Assembly (NCBI GenBank): GCA_900770185.1
Contig: CAAGJM010000017.1
Location: 1 to 57,068 of the forward strand
Reading direction: 5' to 3'
Length of the DNA: 57,068 nt
Origin: Clostridia bacterium
GTDB lineage: Bacteria > Bacillota > Clostridia > Christensenellales > Borkfalkiaceae
Shown here piece by piece: positions 51,213-57,068 of the stretch. A model generated the notes under the pieces. It did not search any database and had not been told where the DNA came from. It saw only the letters and a list, made by a program, of their open reading frames with translations. The stretch's first letter is position 1; every line of letters begins with the position of its first letter. The translations under genes were made by a program, and so were the position numbers.

Positions 51213-51402
51213 ATGTAGATATCGTTCCGCTTAAATTGTTTAAGTTGTTAAGGTTTCTTATATCGTTGCTGTTTTGATCGTTGCAAACGCAACTGCCCGT
51301 AGTTAAAAGCGCGGCGATAAGCAGGGCTTGCGTAGAAGATATCGTGCCGTTCGCGCCTAAAAGGAACAATAATGCGAAAAATGCAAGGTTTGCGCTATTC
51401 AT
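51211..51402 (-). CDS. Small hydrophobic protein, function unknown
   Basis: A 63-residue protein: two short hydrophobic helices (about 4-16 and 24-35), then a CVCN motif and an Asn/Leu-rich tail (RNLNNLNNL). A strong AAGGAG site 5 bases before the ATG supports translation. Its layout resembles small Asn/Leu-rich hydrophobic proteins of spore-formers, but I do not recognise a family. It is divergent from the ArsR gene. Confidence 0.7.
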   Translation of the reverse strand: MNSANLAFFALLFLLGANGTISSTQALLIAALLTTGSCVCNDQNSNDIRNLNNLNNLSGTIST

Positions 51403-51451
51403 AAAAACTCCTTTTTTACAAAATTCTCGTTAATAATACAATATGCGACCA

Positions 51452-51499
51452 AATACGTAATATGAACGTATTGACATATTTGCCTATAAATTTTAAAAT
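51452..51499 (+). promoter_or_regulatory. arsR promoter with overlapping inverted repeat
   Basis: A perfect TTGACA (51471-51476), a 17-base spacer and TAAAAT (51494-51499). The inverted repeat AATACGT-N7-ACGTATT (51452-51472) touches the -35 box and is a likely operator for the ArsR protein and perhaps for the divergent small gene. Confidence 0.6.
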
Positions 51500-51551
51500 T
51501 ATAGACGTAATCGCCGCCAAAAGCGGAAGAAAAATTTAAGGGGTAAATTAA

Positions 51552-51893
51552 ATGAATAAAAGCGTATTGCTGCTCAATAAGCGGGCGCAAAGTTTAGTAA
51601 ACGATTACGTCCCGGACGAAGACGTGTTGCAGGACTTAACGGGGTTTTTCTCGATGTTTTCGGACCTTACAAGGCTTAAAATCATCGCCGCGCTCGCGAT
51701 ATCCGAAATGTGCGTTACCGATATTTCGGCAATGCTTTCCATAAACCAGACCACCGTTTCGCATCAGTTAAGGCTGCTTAGAGATTTGGGGGCGGTCAAG
51801 TATAAGCGGAGCGGAAAAATTATAACCTATTCGCTTAAAAACGAAGTTATAAACGACGTTTTGCTTAAAGGTGTGGAATACTTGGGGTTTTAA
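51552..51893 (+). CDS. ArsR-family winged-helix repressor
   Basis: A 113-residue regulator. The winged helix is LTRLKIIAALAISEMCVTDISAMLSINQTTVSHQLRLLRDLGAVKYKRSG. The ELCVCDL metal-binding motif of arsenic and cadmium sensors appears only as EMCVTDI, with one Cys, so a simple As/Cd sensor is unlikely. It has a perfect-box promoter with an overlapping inverted repeat. Neighbours are two small membrane-type proteins; the Cys-rich one could be linked to metal or redox state. Confidence 0.92.
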   Translation: MNKSVLLLNKRAQSLVNDYVPDEDVLQDLTGFFSMFSDLTRLKIIAALAISEMCVTDISAMLSINQTTVSHQLRLLRDLGAVKYKRSGKIITYSLKNEVINDVLLKGVEYLGF

Positions 51894-51940
51894 TCCCGTT
51901 CCGATTTAAAGCGGGTTGCTTTTTAAACCTCAAAAAAATT

Positions 51941-51967
51941 AAAAACGGCGGAAATTCCGCCGTTTTT
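51941..51967. terminator. Bidirectional terminator
   Basis: AAAAACGGCGG/CCGCCGTTTTT arms with a 5-base loop between arsR and the convergent Cys-rich gene. Confidence 0.85.
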
Positions 51968-51974
51968 CGTTTAG

Positions 51975-52193
51975 TTACTTACAACCGCAGCCGCCGCCCG
52001 CAAAGGGTTTGGGGCAAGATTTTTTATTGCAGCAGCAAAGAAGCAGTACAGCTATCGGCAAAAGCGCGCCGCAGCCGCAAATTTTGTCTATTATATCGTT
52101 TAAGCAACCGCTTTTGCAAACGCAAAGAAGTAAAAGAATTATGAGTATGTACAAACAACAGTTATCGTTATTGAAGCCGAAACAATTTAACAT
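51975..52193 (-). CDS. Small cysteine-rich membrane-type protein
   Basis: A 72-residue protein with 14 cysteines, two hydrophobic stretches (about 14-26 and 43-55) and a C-terminal GGGCGCK. AGGAGAA precedes the ATG at a proper distance, so the gene is likely real. The cysteines lie at the membrane edges, which would suit metal or disulfide-rich spore or envelope roles. I do not recognise the family. Confidence 0.75.
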   Translation of the reverse strand: MLNCFGFNNDNCCLYILIILLLLCVCKSGCLNDIIDKICGCGALLPIAVLLLCCCNKKSCPKPFAGGGCGCK

Positions 52194-52263
52194 TATTTTT
52201 TTCTCCTTATAGATATTTCTATCACTACATAATATTTAAAAGCGTTAAAATTTGTTACAACGG

Positions 52264-52292
52264 TTGCGTTTTTTTCAGGAGAGTAGTAAAAT
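52264..52292 (+). promoter_or_regulatory. Promoter of the ECF S-component gene
   Basis: TTGCGT (52264-52269), a 17-base spacer, TAAAAT (52287-52292). Confidence 0.6.
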
Positions 52293-52296
52293 AAAC

Positions 52297-52378
52297 GTAG
52301 AACGTATCCGATAATCGGAGCGTTACTTCGTATTTTTATTTTTCTAACGGGTATCCTTAAAAGGAACTCGATCGGAGG
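52297..52378 (+). promoter_or_regulatory. Structured leader of the ECF S-component gene
   Basis: A broken hairpin (ACG/CGT, AACG/CGTT, TCCGA/TCGGA; 52296-52333) is followed by a T-rich run, a possible attenuator. TCCGAT at 52307 can pair either with the nearby ATCGGA (52314) or with the ATCGGAGG at 52371, which is the ribosome binding site. This gives two alternative folds. No known riboswitch is recognised. Confidence 0.4.
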
Positions 52379-52383
52379 CTATT

Positions 52384-52977
52384 ATGAGTAATAACGGAAA
52401 CAAAGCGGGGCTTTCTTCTTACTACGTTGCTGTAACTGCGGTGCTTCTTGCAATGGTGGTATTGTTGCAAGGGGTTTTGGGCTCGATTAAAATCGGCGCG
52501 GTCAGCATCTCATTCACCCTTGTGCCGATAGTTTTGGGCGCAACGGTCGTGGGCGTAAAGGAAGGGGCTTTTTTGGGTTTTGCGTTCGGCGTTATAACCC
52601 TCGTTATGGGCATCGTCGGCGCGGACGGGTTTACTAATATTTTGTTCGGCGCGCATCCCGTTTTAACGAGCTTAACCTGTCTTATAAAAGGAACCGCGGC
52701 GGGTGCGGCGGCGGGGCTTGTTTACAAGCCGTTTAAAGTTAAGCACAAGCTTTTGGGCGAGTTTTTGGCGGCGTTCGTTGCTCCGACCGTGAATACCGCG
52801 CTCTTTATCGTCGGCGCGCTTACTATGTACGATACAATCGCCCAAATAGGAGGGGCGAACGTCATGTACTTCTTATTCATTGTTTGCGCGGGCGTGAACT
52901 ATCTTTTGGAAACGGCTTTCAATTTGGCGTGCGTTCCCGCGCTTTTAAGGGTTATGGAAGCGGTCAAAAAAAGATAG
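52384..52977 (+). CDS. ECF transporter S-component, probably for pantothenate
   Basis: A 197-residue membrane protein with six helices. It has the ECF S-component pattern: an alanine-rich first helix with AVLLAMVVLLQGV, the SISFTLVPIVLGATVVGVKEGAFLGFAFGV segment and a last helix ending in a basic tail that contacts the EcfT subunit. The pantothenate kinase gene coaX follows on the same strand, so pantothenate (PanT type) is the likely ligand. The energising EcfA/T genes are not in the window. Confidence 0.88.
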   Translation: MSNNGNKAGLSSYYVAVTAVLLAMVVLLQGVLGSIKIGAVSISFTLVPIVLGATVVGVKEGAFLGFAFGVITLVMGIVGADGFTNILFGAHPVLTSLTCLIKGTAAGAAAGLVYKPFKVKHKLLGEFLAAFVAPTVNTALFIVGALTMYDTIAQIGGANVMYFLFIVCAGVNYLLETAFNLACVPALLRVMEAVKKR

Positions 52978-53211
52978 AGAAGCGAAACGCGCTTATGTGC
53001 GTTTGGACTTGCAAAAAGCAATCGAAAATCGCCGTGTCGTCGCGGCGTTACCGCTACGGGCTATTGTCATATTTAGCGTAGCGAAACATCTCGCGGAAAC
53101 GAACGCGGAAGTTAAATGCGGGCGCGTCACAAAAAGCAGCCGACGGCTGCCGTGTCGTCGCGGCTTAGACCATACTACCCGCTAATCACTGACCGCTAAA
53201 AAGGAATTATT
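52978..53211 (+). repeat. Hairpin-rich intergenic stretch before coaX
   Basis: A 16-base direct repeat GCCGTGTCGTCGCGGC occurs at 53031 and 53149, each able to form a short hairpin (GCCG/CGGC). Between them are CGCTAC/GTAGCG (about 53051-53082) and the palindrome GCAGCCG-A-CGGCTGC (53137-53151). It does not show the GTAC core of the other repeats. Confidence 0.5.
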
Positions 53212-53991
53212 ATGTTACTTTGCATAGATATAGGAAACACCAACATTAAATACGCCGTTTTTTCGGGCGAAAGCATTCTTGCTTCTTACCGCGTTTCTTC
53301 GCGCCAGACGCGCACGGCGGACGAGTACGGCGCAACTTTGTTGAACCTGCTTAATTCGTCGGGCATAAAAGTAAGCGACGTTACGGGGATAATAGTGTCT
53401 TCCGTTATTCCGTCGCTTAACTACACCATTTCGCACATGTGCGAATACTTCTTTAAAATAACCCCGCTTATGATAGGCGCGGGGGTTAAAACGGGGCTTA
53501 ACGTCAAGGCGGATAACCCCAAAGAAGTCGGTGCGGATATAATTGCAAACTCTGTTTGCGCTTACAAAAAGTACGGTAAAAAAACGCCCGTTATCGTTAT
53601 AGACTTCGGCACGGCGACTACTTTCGACGTGATAGGAAAGTCGGGCGACTTGCAGGGCGTAATAATCGCGCCGGGCATAAAGTCCGCGCTCGAAGGGCTC
53701 GTTTCGCACACCGCTCAGCTTCCGATGATAGAGCTCGAACGCCCGAAATCCGCTATTCCCAAAAATACCAAAGCGTGTATGCAGGCGGGTTTGATTTTCG
53801 GCTTTGCGGGTTTGGTTGAAAACATAGTCAAAAAAGTTAAAGCCGAGCTTAACGAGGAAGCGTTCGTCGTCGCGACGGGCGGCATGGGCGAAATCATCGC
53901 GAAAGAAGTGAGTTGCATAGATAAAATCGACAGAACCCTTACCCTTAACGGGCTGAGAATAATTTACGAGATGAATAAACAAAATGACTAA
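53212..53991 (+). CDS. coaX: Type III pantothenate kinase
   Basis: A 259-residue kinase for the first step of coenzyme A synthesis. The ATP-binding start DIGNTNIKYAVF, GVKTGLNVKADNPKEVGADIIAN and VIDFGTATTFDVI are type III motifs in order. The length is standard. Its end overlaps ispG by 8 bases. Position next to an S-component supports a shared pantothenate role. Confidence 0.96.
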   Translation: MLLCIDIGNTNIKYAVFSGESILASYRVSSRQTRTADEYGATLLNLLNSSGIKVSDVTGIIVSSVIPSLNYTISHMCEYFFKITPLMIGAGVKTGLNVKADNPKEVGADIIANSVCAYKKYGKKTPVIVIDFGTATTFDVIGKSGDLQGVIIAPGIKSALEGLVSHTAQLPMIELERPKSAIPKNTKACMQAGLIFGFAGLVENIVKKVKAELNEEAFVVATGGMGEIIAKEVSCIDKIDRTLTLNGLRIIYEMNKQND

Positions 53992-55033
53992 AACGGTTAA
54001 TATAGGCGGCGTTAAAATAGGCGGCGGCAACAAAATAGCGGTGCAGTCTATGGCGAACATTAAAACCGAAAAAATAAGCGAGGTTTGCGAACAGATAAAC
54101 GCTCTTGAAGCGGCGGGGTGCGATATAGTTCGCCTTGCCGTGAAGGACGACGCCGACGCAAACGCGATTGCCGAGATTAAAAAGCGGGTTAAAGTTCCCA
54201 TCGTTGCGGACGTGCACTTCGATTATAAACTTGCCGTCAAGGCGATAGAAAACGGCGTCGATAAAGTCCGCATAAACCCCGGCAATATCGGCAGCGTCGA
54301 AAACGTCAAAAAGGTTGCCGACGCGTTAAAGGCGCACCATATCCCCGTAAGGGTCGGCAGTAACGGCGGCAGCGTTGAAAAAGAATTTTTGCAAAAATAC
54401 GGCAAAAACGAAATTTCGCTTGCCGAAAGCGCGCTTAAAAACGTTTACGCGCTTGAAAAATGCGGGGTGACCGATATAGTTATTTCCGCTAAAGCAAGCA
54501 GCGTACCGCTAACCGTTAAAACATACCGCTATTTAGCGAAAAAAACCGATTATCCCCTACATATCGGCGTTACCGAAGCGGGCACGTATAACAGCGGGAT
54601 TATTAAAAGCGCGGTCGGTATAGGCGCGCTTTTACTGGACGGGATAGGCGACACCGTGCGCGTAAGTTTGGCGGCAAGTCCGCTTAAAGAGCCGCTTGCG
54701 GCAATAAAGATTTTGCGGGCGGCGGGGATTTACAAAAACTATGCCGAAGTTATAACCTGCCCCACATGCGGCAGGACGGAGTATGATTCGATAGGTCTTG
54801 CCGAGCGGGTCGAAGAATTGACCGCAGGTATAAAAACCCCTCTTAAAATAGCGGTTATGGGGTGCGTCGTGAACGGAATCGGCGAAGCGGCGGACGCCGA
54901 CGTCGGCATTGCCGGGTCGAAAAACTACTGCGTAATTTTCAAGAAGAACGAAATTATAAAAAAAGTGCCGTTTAATCTGGCAGAAGAAGAATTTTTAAAG
55001 GAAATAAAGAAGATTGCAAACGAAGTTCGATAA
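53984..55033 (+). CDS. ispG: 4-hydroxy-3-methylbut-2-enyl diphosphate synthase
   Basis: A 349-residue iron-sulfur enzyme of the MEP isoprenoid pathway. The N-terminal TIM barrel (GGGNKIAVQSMANIKTE, VDKVRINPGNIG) is followed by a C-terminal cluster domain with cysteines in CPTCGRTEYD and MGCVVNGIGEA. In Clostridia ispG commonly lies just before polC and rimP, as here. It overlaps the next gene by 20 bases. Confidence 0.96.
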   Translation: MTKTVNIGGVKIGGGNKIAVQSMANIKTEKISEVCEQINALEAAGCDIVRLAVKDDADANAIAEIKKRVKVPIVADVHFDYKLAVKAIENGVDKVRINPGNIGSVENVKKVADALKAHHIPVRVGSNGGSVEKEFLQKYGKNEISLAESALKNVYALEKCGVTDIVISAKASSVPLTVKTYRYLAKKTDYPLHIGVTEAGTYNSGIIKSAVGIGALLLDGIGDTVRVSLAASPLKEPLAAIKILRAAGIYKNYAEVITCPTCGRTEYDSIGLAERVEELTAGIKTPLKIAVMGCVVNGIGEAADADVGIAGSKNYCVIFKKNEIIKKVPFNLAEEEFLKEIKKIANEVR

Positions 55034-56543
55034 AATTTTAAACAGCCTTAAAAACTTCGATTCGGGCTTGGGGGACGCGCGTTTTTGCCACGCAACGCTT
55101 GACGAAAGGGCGGGCTTGCTTACCGTTACCCTCGTAAGCGACGCGGCTATCCCTGAAGATTCGCTTAATTTCGTTGCGGGCGAAGTAACGAAAGAGTTCG
55201 GCGGCAAATTTAAGGTCGCGGTCGAATCGAAAAAGGCGATAGTCGATAAAGACATAGTTAAATCGGCGGTTGCGGGGTATGTAAAAAGCAACCACTTTTC
55301 AATATCTCACGCAGTGACGGAAAGCGACGTAAACGTTATTTGCGCAGGCAAAAAATCGGTGTACGAACTAAGCGTTTCGCCCGATATCGCGGACTATTTC
55401 AAAAGGCTTTCGATTATAGAAAAAACGGACGAATATCTGTCGCGCAATTTCAGCAGCGATTTTTCTGGCACGGTGAAAGAAAAAATCGTCGAGCAAAAAG
55501 CTCCCGAATACAAAATCGAAACGCTTGACGAAAACGCCGTCAACAAATCTCCCGTAAGGCATATCAAAATGCGCTCGGTCGAAAAGTTTTTGGACACCGA
55601 AAGTTACGACACCGCCGTGTATATAGAAGACGGCGCGGACGTTTTGGGAACGGCTGTTTTTGCGGGCGAAATAACCGATATAGAAAAGCGCGAAAGCAAA
55701 AGCGGTAACGAATTTTATTTTATAACGATAAACGACAAACTTTCGAGTATACGCGGCGCGTTTTTCACAAAGGATAAGCAAAAGCTTAAAAAGCTCGAAA
55801 AACTTGCCGTCGGCAGCGTCATAATCGAGCGCGGCGAGAACGAACTTTTTAACGGTAACGTAAGTTTTACCATAAAAGGGCTTCATCTTTGCGAATTCCC
55901 GGAAAATTACGTGCCCGAAGAAAAACCGTCGCTTAAAGCGCCGTCGGAGTATACCTTCGTTCACCCCGAGCCTTGCGAACTTATCAAGCAGGGGGATATA
56001 TTCTCTACTTATACGGGACCCACCGAGTGTTTAAAGGGCAAAACCTTCGTCGTTACCGATATCGAAACGACGGGCACGAACGCGCTTCAGGATAAAATAA
56101 CCGAAATAGGCGCGGTGAAGATAGTCGACGGGACGATAACCGAAAGTTTCGAAACGCTCGTGAACCCGCAAATACCCATACCCGAAAACATAGTCGCCCT
56201 TACCGGAATAACCGACGATATGGTAAAAAACAGTCCGACGATAGAAAAAGTTTTCCCTGATTATTTCAGATTTTTGGGCGACGGGATATTCGTTGCGCAC
56301 AACGCCGAGTTTGATTTTAAGTTTTTAAAGTACGCTGGCAAACAAATCGGCTACGTAATGAAAAGCGAGGTTATAGACACGCTTAAAAAGGCGCGCGAAA
56401 CCCTGCCTATGCTTAAAAACCATAAACTTAACACCGTGTGCGAGCATTACGGCATAGAATTTTTGCATCACAGGGCAAGCAGCGACGCTTTCGCCACCGC
56501 TCAGGCGTATTTAGAGATGGTTAAAGAAAAAAATTCGCTGTAA
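55014..56543 (+). CDS. PolC-derived exonuclease lacking PHP and polymerase domains
   Basis: A 509-residue protein in the polC position between ispG and rimP. Residues about 1-160 resemble the PolC N-terminal domains, about 205-295 are the OB fold (GTAVFAGEITDIEKRESKSGNEFYFITIND), and 343-505 are a DEDDh proofreading exonuclease with D349/E351, D434 in HNAEFD, and H486/D491 in HHRASSD, all intact. Full PolC is about 1450 residues and has a PHP domain around the exonuclease and the polymerase after it; both are missing, and the DNA after the stop is non-coding. The TTG start overlaps ispG. It may be a separate proofreading subunit or a degraded polC. Confidence 0.85.
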   Translation: MQTKFDKILNSLKNFDSGLGDARFCHATLDERAGLLTVTLVSDAAIPEDSLNFVAGEVTKEFGGKFKVAVESKKAIVDKDIVKSAVAGYVKSNHFSISHAVTESDVNVICAGKKSVYELSVSPDIADYFKRLSIIEKTDEYLSRNFSSDFSGTVKEKIVEQKAPEYKIETLDENAVNKSPVRHIKMRSVEKFLDTESYDTAVYIEDGADVLGTAVFAGEITDIEKRESKSGNEFYFITINDKLSSIRGAFFTKDKQKLKKLEKLAVGSVIIERGENELFNGNVSFTIKGLHLCEFPENYVPEEKPSLKAPSEYTFVHPEPCELIKQGDIFSTYTGPTECLKGKTFVVTDIETTGTNALQDKITEIGAVKIVDGTITESFETLVNPQIPIPENIVALTGITDDMVKNSPTIEKVFPDYFRFLGDGIFVAHNAEFDFKFLKYAGKQIGYVMKSEVIDTLKKARETLPMLKNHKLNTVCEHYGIEFLHHRASSDAFATAQAYLEMVKEKNSL

Positions 56544-56568
56544 TATTTAAATATATTATTTAAAACGC

Positions 56569-56597
56569 TTGCAAAACGGTTTATATTATGTTAAAAT
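56569..56597 (+). promoter_or_regulatory. rimP promoter
   Basis: TTGCAA (56569-56574), a 17-base spacer, TAAAAT (56592-56597). Confidence 0.65.
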
Positions 56598-56626
56598 AAC
56601 TAAGAATTAGTAATGTAGGCTTGTAG

Positions 56627-56661
56627 TTTGAGAGTGGCGGTTGCCACTCTCAAATTTGTTT
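56627..56661 (+). terminator. Terminator-like hairpin in the rimP leader
   Basis: Exact 12-base arms TTTGAGAGTGGC and GCCACTCTCAAA with the loop GGTT, followed by TTTGTTTATT. As it lies after the promoter at 56569 and before rimP, it may act as an attenuator, besides ending transcripts of the exonuclease gene. Confidence 0.7.
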
Positions 56662-56759
56662 ATTGCGGAGGCGTTAAGTTTTTGCGGCGGGATATTTTAA
56701 AACCGCAAAGGCTTCCCCGCTAAATCAATTAAATTCCGCAAAAAGCGGAAAGGGCGAAT

Positions 56760-57068
56760 ATGAAAGCAAAATCAAACGAAGAGATAAAGGCGTTTTTGGA
56801 CCCCATAGCGGAAGGCTTGGGGCTTGAAATAGTCGAAGTTGAATTTAAAAACTCGAAAAATCCGTCGCTTACGGTGTATATAGATAAGGACGGCGGGGTT
56901 GATTTGGACGCGTGCGAAGCGTTCCACAACGCTATCGACGCGCCGCTTGACGAGTTTAACCCTTACGACGGGGCTTATACCCTTAACGTTTCGAGCCCGG
57001 GGCTAGACAGACCCCTTAAAACCGAGCGGGACTTTTTGAAGAAAATCGGCAAAGACGTGGAAATTAAA
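56760..57068 (+). CDS. rimP: Ribosome maturation factor RimP (5' part)
   Basis: The first 103 residues of RimP, cut by the window end. The N-terminal domain has LGLEIVEVEFKNSKNPSLTVYID and the hallmark LNVSSPGLDRPL (about 75-86). RimP assists 30S subunit assembly. GGAAAGGG precedes the ATG. nusA is expected next in the genome, as in other Firmicutes. Confidence 0.95.
   Translation, partial: MKAKSNEEIKAFLDPIAEGLGLEIVEVEFKNSKNPSLTVYIDKDGGVDLDACEAFHNAIDAPLDEFNPYDGAYTLNVSSPGLDRPLKTERDFLKKIGKDVEIK

Noticed and set aside
52224..52383. A T-box or Pan-motif leader before the ECF S-component
   Set aside because: No T-box TGGNACCGCG sequence and no twin bulged-A stem of the Pan motif; only an unassigned hairpin is claimed.
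53215..54201. A 328-codon minus-strand frame opposite coaX and the start of ispG
   Set aside because: It lies antisense to two firmly identified genes, has no recognisable domain and an unnatural Arg/Phe/Tyr-rich composition; it is a frame shadow of codon bias.

Overview
The window looks like chromosomal core DNA of an endospore-forming member of the Clostridia (Bacillota), probably an uncultured gut lineage. The evidence is spoIIID, a sigH-type sigma gene in the classical mrnC-rlmB-sigH order, a cwlD-like cortex amidase, a ylxY/M16-protease pair, type III glutamine synthetase, the DapL route to diaminopimelate, and an ispG-(polC)-rimP cluster. The family-level placement is inference. No complete tRNA, rRNA, CRISPR array, insertion sequence or prophage was found.

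Layout. 1-4000: a palindromic repeat, then an HD-domain protein, a YihY/BrkB membrane protein, an ACT-domain/PFL-family pair and spoIIID. 3981-10173 (minus): a lipoprotein, serA-serC and type III glutamine synthetase. 10399-18710 (plus): dapF-dapL, cwlD, mrnC-rlmB-sigH, dnaX-ybaB-recR and a pseudouridine synthase. 18802-22855 (minus): small proteins, mnmG and dnaA. 23030-25046 (plus): recF, divergent from dnaA, and an AraC regulator. 25087-31121 (minus): a purine operon with a guanine-type riboswitch, xpt, a BMP-family binding lipoprotein, one ABC ATPase and two permeases. 31410-34701 (plus): an AEC transporter and an HTH-NadE fusion. 34840-41135 (minus): a large lipoprotein, an XRE regulator with membrane segments, a repeat-rich gap, a membrane protein and a DUF1508 protein. 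41283-46816 (plus): two flavoproteins, a DUF1934-like protein, a metallo-hydrolase and rho. 46827-47120: more palindromic repeats. 47169-57068: a glutamine amidotransferase, a nucleosidase, ylxY-M16, ArsR with two flanking small proteins, a pantothenate-type ECF S-component with coaX, ispG, a polymerase-less PolC derivative and the start of rimP.

Genes that work together: serA and serC (serine synthesis); dapF and dapL (lysine and peptidoglycan precursor); dnaX, ybaB and recR (replication and repair); xpt with the BMP-ABC transporter under one purine-sensing leader (nucleobase/nucleoside salvage); panT-like S-component with coaX (pantothenate uptake and phosphorylation). Good promoters recur as TTGnnn-17-TAAAAT (serC, recF, arsR, panT, rimP; nadE has TTTACA-17-TAAAAT).

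Most interesting observations: (1) the polC locus encodes only the PolC N-terminal, OB and exonuclease parts, with no PHP or polymerase; (2) a family of 107-147 bp intergenic palindromes built around a GTAC-N5-GTAC-like core; (3) NAD synthetase fused to an N-terminal HTH, with a palindrome at its own promoter; (4) two loci where an intrinsic-terminator-like hairpin is merged with the next gene's translation start; (5) a purine riboswitch with an enlarged L2 loop and a readable antiterminator; (6) an XRE regulator with a three-half-site operator candidate.
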